Assembly (NCBI GenBank): GCA_963712825.1
Contig: CAVQJP010000023.1
Coordinates: forward strand, 310,001 to 374,000
Reading direction: 5' to 3'
DNA length: 64,000 nt
From: AP-15 sp963712825
GTDB lineage: Bacteria > Pseudomonadota > Alphaproteobacteria > ATCC43930 > CGMCC-115725
In this document: positions 16,053 to 24,476 of the stretch, piece by piece
How positions within the stretch are numbered: the first letter of the stretch is position 1
Layout of the letters: each line of letters starts with the position of its first letter
The notes under the pieces: model-generated
What the model saw: the letters and a program-made list of their open reading frames with translations, nothing else
What the model was told of the DNA's origin: nothing
The model's database searches: none
Program-made: the position numbers and the translations under genes

Positions 16053-18317
16053 ATGCGCATCGGCAACCGGCTATTCGCACCGGGCAGCCGGTTTTCGATC
16101 GCCCGCTCGCTGCAGGCGCTGGCGGTCGTCGTGGTCCTGCTGATCCTCGGCGCCACGGTTCACCAGCTGGTGACCGGCCGCGCCCTGATCATCTCCGACA
16201 CCGAGCGCCAGATGGCGCGCCTCGACATGGTGTTTGCCGAGCAGACCGGGCGTGCGGTCGAAACCGTCGACTTTATTTTGCGCAACGTCATCGAGAATTT
16301 GCAGGCGCTGCGCGCGAAGCCGCCGGCCAATCCCCCAGCCAATCCCCCGGCCAATCCCCCGGCCAATCCCGCGGCCGACGCGGCCGTGTATCGGCAGCTG
16401 CTGGCGCGCCGCATCGCCGGGGTGCGCCAGGTCAGCGAGGTCGCGGTCACCGACGCGAGCGGGCAGGTGCTGTATTCGTCGCAGCCCGGCGCGCCGCACC
16501 AGCTGCCGCCGCCGGCGCGCTCGCTGATCGCGGCCCAGGCCGCCCACCCCCGTCCGGGACTGCAATTCAGCGAGCCGTTCCGTGGGCCCGACGGGCAGTG
16601 GACGGCGTTGATGCTGCGCCCGATCCTCGCCCGCGACGGACATTTTGAGGGCGCCGCGCTCGCCTATCTGAACTTGGCGTATTTCGAGGATTTCTACCGC
16701 GCGGTCGAGCTGACCGAGAGCGGTGCCATCCTGCTGCACCTGCGCGACGGGACCGTGCTCGCGCGCTATCCGCACAACGACGCGGTCGTTGGGCAAAGCT
16801 ATGCCGACCTGCCGCCGTTCAAGGACATCCTGGCGCATGGCATGGCCGGCACCGTCGTCATGGACAGCCCGATCGACGGCGCCCGCCGGGTATTGGCGAT
16901 CCGGGCGCTGAAGGCGTTTCCGCTCGCGGTCAATGTTTCGGTCGCGCAGCGACGGGTGCTCGCGGGCTGGCGGCAACAGGTGTGGACGTTCTCGGCGATC
17001 GCCCTCGGCGCGTCGATCGCCGTTGTCGGCCTCTTGCTGCTGCTGGCGCAGCGCTCGCGCCAGGTCGAGGCGCTCGTCGGCGAATACCGCGCCGCCAAGG
17101 ACAGCGCCGAGGCGGCGCATCGCCGGCTGAGCGAGCAAATGGCCGAGCGCGAGCGCGCCGAGGCGGCGCTGAACCAGGCCCAGCGCATCGAGGCGGTCGG
17201 CCAGCTGACCGGCGGCGTCGCGCACGACTTCAACAATCTGTTGACGGTGCTGGCGGGCAATATCGAGCTGATCCGCAAAACCGCGACCCTCGACCCGGCG
17301 ACTGCCGACCGGCTGGAGGCGATGCGGGCCGCAGCCGAGCGCGGCGCGATGCTGACCGGCGGGCTGCTCGCCTTCGCCCGGCGACAGCCTTTGTCGCCGC
17401 GGCCGGTCGACCTGAACGCCGCCGTCGACGGCATGCAGGGTCTGCTGCACAGCGCGCTCGGCCCGCGGATGCGGATCGAAAGCCGGCCGGCCGCCGATCT
17501 GTGGGCGGCGATGATCGACCCGACACAGTTCGAGCTGGTCATCCTCAATCTGGTGATCAACGCCCGCGACGCGATGCCGGAGGGCGGCGTCGTCACGATC
17601 GCGACCGCCAACACCCGCCGCGGTCCGCCGTCGCACCCCGAAGAGCCGGCCGCGGGCGACTATGTCGTCGTCACCGTGCGCGACACCGGGATCGGGATGG
17701 CCCCCGAGGTGCAGGCGCGGGCATTCGAGCCGTTCTTTACGACAAAGCCGCCCGGCGCCGGGTCGGGTCTCGGCCTGTCGCAGGTCTTTGGCACGGCGCG
17801 CCAGTCGGGCGGCGGCGTGCAGATCGACAGCGCACCCGGCACGGGCACCGCGGTCAGCGTCTTTCTGCCGCGCGCGCCGGCCCAGGCCGATCCGATCCGG
17901 GGCCGCCCCGAGGAGAGGGTCGAGCCGGACGCCGGCAGCGCCGTCGTATTGGTTGTCGACGACGACGCCGCCGTGCTCGGGATTACCGCCGACATCCTGA
18001 AGGACATCGGCTACTCGGTGCTGCAGGCCGGCAACGGTCCCGCCGCGCTCGATCTGCTTGATCGCCATCCGACGGTCGACCTGCTGTTGACAGATGTCGT
18101 GATGACCCCGATGAGCGGCCCCGAGCTCGCCGGGCGGGTCGAGGAATCATACCCGCAGCTGCCGATCGTCTTTATTTCGGGCTATGCCGCGGCAGCCGGG
18201 CTTGCCGGCGCCGGCAGCAGACGCCGGCTGATCCGCAAGCCCTTCAGCCCGGGCGAGCTGCGCCGCCAGATCGAAGCCTCCCTGGCCGAAGCGCGCAGCC
18301 GCGTCTCCGCGGCCTGA
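16053..18317 (+). CDS. Hybrid sensor histidine kinase / response regulator
   Basis: 754 residues. TM1 is at about 20-42, followed by a periplasmic Cache-like sensor domain (about 45-310) with the stretch ESGAILLHLRDGTVLARYPHND. TM2 is at about 312-335. A HisKA domain has the phospho-acceptor His391 in GGVAHDFNNLLT, followed by HATPase_c (NLVINARDAMPEGG, DTGIGM, GSGLGLSQV). The C-terminal receiver has Asp681 in LLLTDVVMTPMSGPELA and a conserved Lys in RKPFSP. Residues 90-105 are four PPAN repeats coded by a 12-bp tandem repeat. It is followed by an ABC amino-acid uptake locus, but a regulatory link is not shown. Confidence 0.94.
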   Translation: MRIGNRLFAPGSRFSIARSLQALAVVVVLLILGATVHQLVTGRALIISDTERQMARLDMVFAEQTGRAVETVDFILRNVIENLQALRAKPPANPPANPPANPPANPAADAAVYRQLLARRIAGVRQVSEVAVTDASGQVLYSSQPGAPHQLPPPARSLIAAQAAHPRPGLQFSEPFRGPDGQWTALMLRPILARDGHFEGAALAYLNLAYFEDFYRAVELTESGAILLHLRDGTVLARYPHNDAVVGQSYADLPPFKDILAHGMAGTVVMDSPIDGARRVLAIRALKAFPLAVNVSVAQRRVLAGWRQQVWTFSAIALGASIAVVGLLLLLAQRSRQVEALVGEYRAAKDSAEAAHRRLSEQMAERERAEAALNQAQRIEAVGQLTGGVAHDFNNLLTVLAGNIELIRKTATLDPATADRLEAMRAAAERGAMLTGGLLAFARRQPLSPRPVDLNAAVDGMQGLLHSALGPRMRIESRPAADLWAAMIDPTQFELVILNLVINARDAMPEGGVVTIATANTRRGPPSHPEEPAAGDYVVVTVRDTGIGMAPEVQARAFEPFFTTKPPGAGSGLGLSQVFGTARQSGGGVQIDSAPGTGTAVSVFLPRAPAQADPIRGRPEERVEPDAGSAVVLVVDDDAAVLGITADILKDIGYSVLQAGNGPAALDLLDRHPTVDLLLTDVVMTPMSGPELAGRVEESYPQLPIVFISGYAAAAGLAGAGSRRRLIRKPFSPGELRRQIEASLAEARSRVSAA
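16320..16367 (+). repeat. In-frame 12-bp tandem repeat coding PPAN x4
   Basis: Four near-identical 12-bp units (CCGGCCAATCCC-type) in the periplasmic part of the histidine kinase, coding Pro-Pro-Ala-Asn four times. One unit differs by a silent change (CCA for CCG). Such repeats are prone to length variation by slippage while keeping the frame. Confidence 0.9.
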
Positions 18318-18519
18318 CCCGCGGCCCGCGTTTGATGCCGCGCCGCCCGGCTCCGGCACCGGCGGCGGCTGCGGCTGGCGGAATTTTCAACAGATGGCGT
18401 TAATCTTGACAAGCTGCTCGCTTTCGCTCCATTTCCGGCGCCTCGCCGGCCGGCTCGGGACGCCGTCTTGTTCAGCCTGCCGACGCAACAGGCACAAATG
18501 TTGCTGAACAGGAATGGCG

Positions 18520-19794
18520 ATGGGAAAAAACGCGACGAGCATAGGCAAAACCGACCTTACGCGCCGCCGCGTCCTTGGCTGGGGTGCGGTCGGCGGGGTG
18601 GCGACGATGCTGCTGCCCTCGCCGTGGCGCGCCGCTTTTGGTGCTGCCAAGCCCTACAAGATCGGCAGCATCCAGCCGCTGACCGGGGTCGCCGCAGCCG
18701 GCGGCAAGACGGCGCTGGTCGGCATCCAGATGGCGGCCGACCGCATCAACAAGATGGGCGGCATCAACGGCCGGCCGGTCGACTTGATCGTCGCCGACGA
18801 CCAGTCGAAGCCGGATATCGGGCGCCGCGCGGTCGAGAAGCTGGTGGTCGAGGACAACATCGACGCGCATGTCGGCGGCTTTCTGTCGAACATCTGCCTT
18901 GCCTGCATGCCGGTCTGGGAAGACCACCAGCTGGTCAACATGATCGGCGTCTGCCTCGACACGACGCTGACCACCACTAAATGCAACCGCTACACATTTC
19001 GCACCTTCGACTATGCGCCGGCGCAGGCGGTCGCGTTTGCGCCCTATCTGGTCGAGAAGCTCGGCAAGAAATGGCACATCATCTATGCCGACTATGCCTG
19101 GGGTCAGTCGACCCGCGACGCCTACACCGCCGAAATCAAGAAACAGGGCGGCGAGGTCGTCGGCGGCACCGGCATCCCGCTCGGCACTGCCGACACCACG
19201 CCGTTTCTGTCCAAGATCAACGGCGATTTCGACGGGCTGTTCGGCATCTCCTTCGCCACCGACGGCATCACGCTCGCCAACCAGCTTTATGATCTCGGCC
19301 TGACCAAAAAATACAAATGGGCCGGCGACGGCGCCATCGCCGAGTCGACCAACCTGCCGGCGCTCGGCAACAAGATCGAGGGCTTTGTCGGCATCAACCG
19401 CTACCTGCCGGTGTTCGACCCGCCGCTCGACACCGCGGCGAACCACAAGTTTTTTGACGACGCTGTCGCCCGCCTCAAAAAGATCGACCCGTCGGGGCCG
19501 CTGCCCGACCGCTACACGCAGTCGAATTACGAGGCCCTCAACGCCTTGAAGCTGGGCATCGAAAAATCGGGTTTTCAGGGCCGCGACGACACGCTCAAGC
19601 TGATTGCAGCGCTCGAAGGTCTCGAAATGAAGGAGGGCGACGACTTTCCGCAAGGCGACAAGACCTTGCGCAAGGAAGACCACCAGGCGTTCCTGCGCGA
19701 GTTTCTGTTTGTGATCAAAGGCGGCAAGCCGCACATCCTCGAAACCGTGCCCAAGGACAAGACGTTGGTGCCGCCGGCCTGCACCTTCGCCTGA
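18520..19794 (+). CDS. ABC transporter substrate-binding protein, branched-chain amino acid (LivK-like) family
   Basis: 424 residues. The ATG at 18520 has AGGA six bases upstream; the ATG at 18514 is too close to that site. A twin-arginine-like signal (LTRRRVLGWGAVGGVATMLLP) precedes the mature domain AKPYKIGSIQPLTGVAAAGG. The periplasmic-binding fold type I continues with INGRPVDLIVADDQSKP and YADYAWGQSTRDAY. It binds an amino acid, urea, amide or aromatic acid in the periplasm and delivers it to the downstream permeases. The substrate is not predictable. A Tat rather than Sec signal for this family is not unusual in alphaproteobacteria. Confidence 0.94.
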   Translation: MGKNATSIGKTDLTRRRVLGWGAVGGVATMLLPSPWRAAFGAAKPYKIGSIQPLTGVAAAGGKTALVGIQMAADRINKMGGINGRPVDLIVADDQSKPDIGRRAVEKLVVEDNIDAHVGGFLSNICLACMPVWEDHQLVNMIGVCLDTTLTTTKCNRYTFRTFDYAPAQAVAFAPYLVEKLGKKWHIIYADYAWGQSTRDAYTAEIKKQGGEVVGGTGIPLGTADTTPFLSKINGDFDGLFGISFATDGITLANQLYDLGLTKKYKWAGDGAIAESTNLPALGNKIEGFVGINRYLPVFDPPLDTAANHKFFDDAVARLKKIDPSGPLPDRYTQSNYEALNALKLGIEKSGFQGRDDTLKLIAALEGLEMKEGDDFPQGDKTLRKEDHQAFLREFLFVIKGGKPHILETVPKDKTLVPPACTFA

Positions 19795-19817
19795 GGCGGG
19801 CGTAGGGTGCTTTTTAG

Positions 19818-20615
19818 GTGACTGCCGAAGTTTTAAGCACCACGACAGGTCGCACGCCAAGCAGCGTTGCGGCCGACCCCGCGCCGATTTTGGAAACCAA
19901 GGGGCTGACCGTGCGCTTTGGTGGGTTGACCGCGCTCGACAATGTCGACTTTGCCGTGGCGCCAAACGAATTGCGCGCCGTGATCGGGCCGAACGGCGCC
20001 GGCAAAAGCACCTTTTTCAATTGCCTGACCGGGGTGCAGCGCCCGTCGGCGGGGCAGATCCGGTTTGCCGGCGAGGATGTGACCGGTCTGTCGCCCGACC
20101 GGGTGTCGCAAAAGGGGATCGCGCGCTCGTACCAGATCACCAACATCCTGCCCAACGCCACGACCCTCGAAAATGTCCGGATCGCCGCCCAGTCGCGCCG
20201 CCACGGCTGGAGCCTCCTGTCCCATCACCGGCGCTTTCGCGACATCATCGACAAGGCCGAGGCTGCGCTCGACATGGTGGGTCTGCTCGTCAAGGCCGAT
20301 GTCCTCGCCGCCAACCTGTCGCATGGCGAGCAGCGCAATCTTGAAATCGCGATAGCACTTGCGACCGAGCCCAGGCTGCTGTGTCTCGACGAGCCGACCG
20401 CCGGGATGAGTGCCGCCGAAACCCAGGAAACCACCGAGCTCGTGCGCCGCATCGCCCGCAACCTGACGATCCTGATCGTCGAGCACGACATGCAGATCGT
20501 CATGGAATTGGCGCAGCGGATCACGGTGCTGCATTACGGCCATATCCTCGCCGAAGGCACCCCCGCCGAAATCCAACAGGACCCGCGGGTGCTCGAAGTC
20601 TATCTGAAGACATGA
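19818..20615 (+). CDS. livG: Branched-chain amino acid-type ABC transporter ATP-binding protein (LivG-like)
   Basis: 265 residues from a GTG 23 bases after the binding-protein stop. Walker A is GPNGAGKSTFF, the signature motif is NLSHGEQRNLEIA and Walker B is RLLCLDEPTAGMS, followed by the switch His in IVEHDM. The first 25 residues are an extra polar leader. The C-terminus ends EVYLKT, as LivG proteins do. It powers the LivH/LivM permease with LivF. The stop overlaps the livF start (ATGA). Confidence 0.95.
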   Translation: MTAEVLSTTTGRTPSSVAADPAPILETKGLTVRFGGLTALDNVDFAVAPNELRAVIGPNGAGKSTFFNCLTGVQRPSAGQIRFAGEDVTGLSPDRVSQKGIARSYQITNILPNATTLENVRIAAQSRRHGWSLLSHHRRFRDIIDKAEAALDMVGLLVKADVLAANLSHGEQRNLEIAIALATEPRLLCLDEPTAGMSAAETQETTELVRRIARNLTILIVEHDMQIVMELAQRITVLHYGHILAEGTPAEIQQDPRVLEVYLKT

Positions 20616-21367
20616 GCCCGGACGGGGCGGGCCTGGGCGGCGGGACGGCGGTCGAAGCCCTGCTCGAAGTCGACGCGATCCACAGCTACTACGGCAAGAG
20701 CCACATTTTGCACGGCGTCTCGCTCGCGGTCGGCCGCGGCGAGATCGTAGCCCTGCTCGGCCGCAACGGGGTCGGCAAAAGCACCACCTTGAAGGCGATC
20801 ATGGGCCTGGTGCCGCCGAGCCAGGGCCGCGTCACATTCGAGGGCCGATTGGTCACCGGGCTGGCGCCGCACCGGCTGGCGCGCCTCGGCATCGGGTATG
20901 TCCCCGAGGAAAGGCGGATTTTTCGCTTTCTGACGGTGACCGAAAACCTGCGCACCGGGCTCGACCGGCACGGGGTCGCGAACGAGCGCAAAAAGGCATT
21001 GTTGGACAAGGTCTACGACTTTTTCCCGGTATTGGCCGAACGACGCAACCAGGCCGGGGGCACGTTGTCGGGCGGCGAGCAGCAGATGCTGTCGATTGCG
21101 CGGGCGATGATGCTGGAGCCCAAGATCATCCTGCTCGACGAGCCGACCGAGGGGCTGATGCCGCGCATGGTCTCGCAGATCCGCGAGATCATCGCCGTCC
21201 TCCATCGCGACAACGTCGCGGTGCTGCTGGTCGAGCAGAACGTGCCGTTGACCCTGGAGGCCGCGCGCCGCGTCTACATCCTCGAAAAGGGCACGGTCCG
21301 CCACCACGCCCCTTCGGCCGAGCTGCGCGCCGACGACCGTGTCATCCACCAATACATGGGCGTCTGA
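20612..21367 (+). CDS. livF: Branched-chain amino acid-type ABC transporter ATP-binding protein (LivF-like)
   Basis: 251 residues from the ATG that overlaps the livG stop by four bases. Walker A is GRNGVGKSTT, the signature is TLSGGEQQMLSIARAM, and Walker B is KIILLDEPTEGLMP. The LivF-type stretch GIGYVPEERRIF lies between them. It is the second nucleotide-binding subunit of the importer. About 340 bases carrying repeat B separate it from the permease genes, so the operon is interrupted in layout though not necessarily in transcription. Confidence 0.95.
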   Translation: MSPDGAGLGGGTAVEALLEVDAIHSYYGKSHILHGVSLAVGRGEIVALLGRNGVGKSTTLKAIMGLVPPSQGRVTFEGRLVTGLAPHRLARLGIGYVPEERRIFRFLTVTENLRTGLDRHGVANERKKALLDKVYDFFPVLAERRNQAGGTLSGGEQQMLSIARAMMLEPKIILLDEPTEGLMPRMVSQIREIIAVLHRDNVAVLLVEQNVPLTLEAARRVYILEKGTVRHHAPSAELRADDRVIHQYMGV

Positions 21368-21708
21368 CGGGATGAACTCGGTTTCCTTCGCGTTGCGCCG
21401 CCCCGGCGAACAGCTGAGAGCCAGTGCCACTCGCCAGTGCTCGGCCATCCGGATTCTTGCTTGCGTGCTTGTGAAAGAATTGTTGCGCCGCCGTTATGCG
21501 TGCTTCGAGACGCGCCCGTTGGGCGCTCCTCAGCATGAGGAAGATCTTCTATGGCATTGAAAAAATTCCTCATCCTGAGGAGGCTGCGAAGCGGCCGTCT
21601 CGAAGGACGCACACGCTCACCCAGCACGATTTTCATCCTTTCGCATGCTCTTGTGCAGGAATGACGCTGCGGCCGGATTATCCCCCAAACAAGCAGATGT
21701 GAGGCGAG
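21368..21708. other. Gap inside the liv-type operon, occupied by repeat B
   Basis: No gene is supported. The inverted repeat at 21497-21612 fills the middle. Neither a strong terminator nor a clear new promoter is visible, so read-through from livF to livH is possible. Confidence 0.6.
21497..21612. repeat. Palindromic repeat B, copy 2 (inverted relative to copy 1)
   Basis: This is the reverse complement of the 1375-1490 element with a few changes: TGCGTGCTTCGAGACGCG, then CTCCTCAGCATGAGG, then CCTCATCCTGAGGAGGC and CGTCTCGAAGGACGCAC. The paired inner arms make a long stem-loop. It sits between livF and livH. Confidence 0.88.
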
Positions 21709-22581
21709 ATGGGGATCGCGCTCGAGCAGGTGCTGATCCAGACCGTCAACGGGGTTGTCACCGGCATGATCCTGGCGCTGGTGGCGTCGGGGCTGACGCT
21801 GATCTTCGGGATCATGGACGTCGTCAACTTCGCGCATGGCGAGCTGTTCATGCTCGGCGCCTATGTCGGGGTCTTGACCCTGGCCGCGACCGGCAGCTTT
21901 TGGCTCGCGTTGTTGAGCGCCACCGTCGCGATCGCTCTGCTCGGCGCGCTGATCTATGTGACAACGCTGCGCCCGCTGCTCGGCCGCGATCCGCTGACGA
22001 CGATCCTTGCCACCTTTGGCGTGTCGCTCGTCCTGCAGAACTACGCGCTGTGGCAGTTCGGCCCGGTGGCGCGCAAGATCGCCGAGCCGATCACCGGCCA
22101 TTTCACGCTCTTCTACCTCGACTACCCCTGGTACCGGGTCGTGATCGCGCTGATCTCGGGGGCGATCATCGGCGCGCTGTGGATGTTTCTCAAATTCGGC
22201 AAATGGGGGATCTGGATCCGGGCGACGATGCAGGACCGGGACATGGCCCAGGCGATGGGGATCCCGGTTCCGTGGGTGCTGGCGACGGTGTTTGCGATCG
22301 GCGCCGGCATGGCGGGAGCGAGCGGCGTCCTGTTCGGCCCGTTGACCGCGGTCGACCATGCGATGGGTGTCGACTGGATCCTGAAGGTGTTTATCGTTGT
22401 CGTCGTCGGCGGCATGGGCAGCCTCGCCGGCTCGATCGTCGCCGCGATCTTTATCAGCCTGCTCGAAGCCTACGCTTCGCTGTGGGTCAGCCCGGCGCAG
22501 GCGGTCATCGTCTCGTTTGTCGTCTTGATCCTGACCCTGCTGTTCCGCCCGACCGGCCTGTTCGCGACGGCGACGCGATGA
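21709..22581 (+). CDS. livH: Branched-chain amino acid-type ABC transporter permease (LivH-like)
   Basis: 290 residues with about eight hydrophobic segments. The LivH pattern is clear: GLTLIFGIMDVVNFAHGELFMLGAY near the start and VVGGMGSLAGSIVAAIFI near the end, the second holding the coupling region for the ATPases. It forms the inner-membrane pore with LivM. The stop overlaps the livM start (ATGA). Confidence 0.95.
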   Translation: MGIALEQVLIQTVNGVVTGMILALVASGLTLIFGIMDVVNFAHGELFMLGAYVGVLTLAATGSFWLALLSATVAIALLGALIYVTTLRPLLGRDPLTTILATFGVSLVLQNYALWQFGPVARKIAEPITGHFTLFYLDYPWYRVVIALISGAIIGALWMFLKFGKWGIWIRATMQDRDMAQAMGIPVPWVLATVFAIGAGMAGASGVLFGPLTAVDHAMGVDWILKVFIVVVVGGMGSLAGSIVAAIFISLLEAYASLWVSPAQAVIVSFVVLILTLLFRPTGLFATATR

Positions 22582-23531
22582 GCCGGCGCCCGACCCTCGT
22601 CTACTGGACCGGGTTTTCGATCGTGCTGGCGCTGCTGGTCGCCGCACCGTTGCTGCTGCCGGAATTCTGGGCGCGGCTTTTGACCGAGATCTTGATCTGG
22701 GGCCTCTTGGCGATGTCGTCGGACATTCTGATCGGGTACACCGGCATGGTCTCGTTTGGCCATTCGGCGTTTTTCGGGCTCGGCATGTACGGCGCGGCGG
22801 CGGCCTTGCTGACTGTCTCGCCGCCCAATTTGTGGCTGGCGCTGGTTTACGGGTTGTTCGGCGCGGCGGCGGCGGCGGGTTTTGTCGCTTATTTTTCGAC
22901 CAGGCTGCGCGACATCTACTTTGCGATCACGACCCTGATCTTTTCGCAGATCTTTTACGTGATCATCCTGACCTGGACCGCGGTGACCGGCGGCGAGAAC
23001 GGGTTGACCTTCGAGCGCCCGGCTCTGGCGATCCCGGGCCTGTTTCACCTGCGCCTTACCCCGACGACCTTGCATTGGTTTGTGCTGGCCGTGGTCGCGG
23101 GGTCTTATCTGATCCTGCGCCGGATCACCCAGTCGCCGTTTGGCATGGTGCTGCAGTCGATCCGCGAGAACGAGGCGCGCACCCGCGCGATCGGCTACCC
23201 GGTCGCGCGCTACAAGATCGTCGCGGTCATGCTGTCCGGGCTGTTCGCCGGCCTCGCCGGAGTGCTCTATGCCTTGCAGAACGAGTTCGCCGCCCCCGAT
23301 TTCGTGTTCTTCCTCGTCTCGGGCGAGACCGTGATCTACAACGTCGTCGGCGGCGTCGGCACCTTGGTCGGGCCGATCGTCGGCGCCGCCTTTTTCCTGT
23401 TGCTGCGCGAAGCACTGTCGCGGTTCTTCACCGAGTTCTACCTGATCCCGGTCGGCGTGATCTTTGTCGCGATGGTGATCTTTATGCCGCAAGGGCTCCT
23501 CGGCTTTATGCGGCGCTGGCTCAATCAATAA
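22578..23531 (+). CDS. livM: Branched-chain amino acid-type ABC transporter permease (LivM-like)
   Basis: 317 residues. About nine hydrophobic segments, with the LivM motif SSDILIGYTGMVSFGHSAFFGLGMYGAAA and the later IRENEARTRAIGYPVARYKIVA and VVGGVGTLVGPIVGAAFFLLL. The ATG overlaps the livH stop, so the two permeases are translationally coupled. It is convergent with the bacterioferritin gene, 53 bases between ends. Confidence 0.95.
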   Translation: MSRRPTLVYWTGFSIVLALLVAAPLLLPEFWARLLTEILIWGLLAMSSDILIGYTGMVSFGHSAFFGLGMYGAAAALLTVSPPNLWLALVYGLFGAAAAAGFVAYFSTRLRDIYFAITTLIFSQIFYVIILTWTAVTGGENGLTFERPALAIPGLFHLRLTPTTLHWFVLAVVAGSYLILRRITQSPFGMVLQSIRENEARTRAIGYPVARYKIVAVMLSGLFAGLAGVLYALQNEFAAPDFVFFLVSGETVIYNVVGGVGTLVGPIVGAAFFLLLREALSRFFTEFYLIPVGVIFVAMVIFMPQGLLGFMRRWLNQ

Positions 23532-23584
23532 GACGGCCGTCGGAACCGCGCTTTGCGAAGGAGCGCCGCTATCACTACCGGCGG

Positions 23585-24061
23585 CTATCCGGCGGGCGCG
23601 GATTGCAGCTGGATGTAGTTTTCGAGGCCGACCTTTGGGATCAGGTCGAGTTGGGTCTCGATAAAGTCGACATGGTCCTCTTCGGCTTCGAGGATCTCGC
23701 TGAACAGGTCGCGCGTGACAAAGTCGCGCATGCTCTCGCAATAGGCGATGCCCTCGCGCAATGCCGGCATTGCCTGCTGCTCGAGCCGCAGGTCGCATTC
23801 GAGGATCTCGCGCACGTTTTCGCCGATCAGCAGCTTGTCGAGGTCCTGCAGATTGGGCAGCCCATCGAGAAACAAGATGCGCTCGATCAGCTTGTCGGCG
23901 TGCTTCATCTCGTCGACCAACTCGGAACACTCGTAGGAGCCGAGCCGGGTGACGCCCCAGTGGCGCAGCATGCGGGAATGCAGGAAATACTGGTTGATCG
24001 CGGTCAGCTCATTTTTCAGGACCGCGTTCAGATGCTGAATGACGGTTGCATCGCCGCGCAT
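23585..24061 (-). CDS. bfr: Bacterioferritin
   Basis: 158 residues from the ATG at 24061, which is preceded by GGGAGG; an upstream Met at 24076 has no such site. All ferroxidase-centre ligands are in place: Glu18, Glu51, His54, Glu94, Glu127 and His130. Met52 is the haem-bridging residue, so haem binding is expected. The 24-subunit shell stores iron as a ferric mineral in the cytoplasm. The gene lies 72 bases downstream of bfd on the same strand, so storage and release partners are together. Confidence 0.97.
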   Translation of the reverse strand: MRGDATVIQHLNAVLKNELTAINQYFLHSRMLRHWGVTRLGSYECSELVDEMKHADKLIERILFLDGLPNLQDLDKLLIGENVREILECDLRLEQQAMPALREGIAYCESMRDFVTRDLFSEILEAEEDHVDFIETQLDLIPKVGLENYIQLQSAPAG

Positions 24062-24133
24062 CGTCGCCTCCCGCAAATCGATCAGGGTAATGTTGGGCGC
24101 GCGGACGCTGCAGCAAGGCCGCAGACGGCCGCG

Positions 24134-24331
24134 TCAGGTTGCGGCGGCGACCGGGCTGCCGTGCGGCAGCTCGACCACTTGGCGCATCAGCTGGCGAACC
24201 AGCGGCACGCACTTTCCGCATTTGGGCTTGGTGCCGAGCGCGCGGTAGATCGCCGAGACGGTGGTGCAGTCGCATTGGGCCGTGGCGCGGACGTCGCGAT
24301 CGGTGATCGCATTGCAGACGCAGACGTACAT
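24134..24331 (-). CDS. bfd: Bacterioferritin-associated ferredoxin
   Basis: 65 residues from the ATG at 24331. The BFD 2Fe-2S ligands are Cys4 and Cys6 (MYVCVCNAIT) and Cys38 and Cys41 (KPKCGKC). It reduces bacterioferritin haem to release stored iron. A strong Shine-Dalgarno-like AAAGGAGG lies 21 bases before this ATG and only three bases before an in-frame TTG, so a start six residues earlier is possible. An inverted repeat at 24373-24389 suggests iron-dependent control. Confidence 0.93.
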   Translation of the reverse strand: MYVCVCNAITDRDVRATAQCDCTTVSAIYRALGTKPKCGKCVPLVRQLMRQVVELPHGSPVAAAT

Positions 24332-24372
24332 ACCGGCCCCTATCGACAATGACCTCCTTTCATCTAGCCGTG

Positions 24373-24389
24373 TTGCGATCAATTCGCAA
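24373..24389. promoter_or_regulatory. Candidate Fur-family operator upstream of bfd-bfr
   Basis: A perfect palindrome TTGCGA-N5-TCGCAA, 42 bases upstream of the bfd start. Its length and spacing resemble alphaproteobacterial Fur/Mur-type boxes, and bfd/bfr are standard targets of such regulators. The match is by eye, not by a matrix score. Confidence 0.45.
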
Positions 24390-24476
24390 TATCATCGGCG
24401 CATGGCTGCCCCGCACTTGCGCGGAGGCGGCTCCGTCGCGGCCGGTCCGGCCAAGCAATCTGCGGCGAACGTGGCG

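Noticed and set aside
18406..18434. TTGACA-like -35 element before the ABC binding-protein gene
   Set aside because: The matching -10 region (CCATTT) is too weak to call a promoter by eye.
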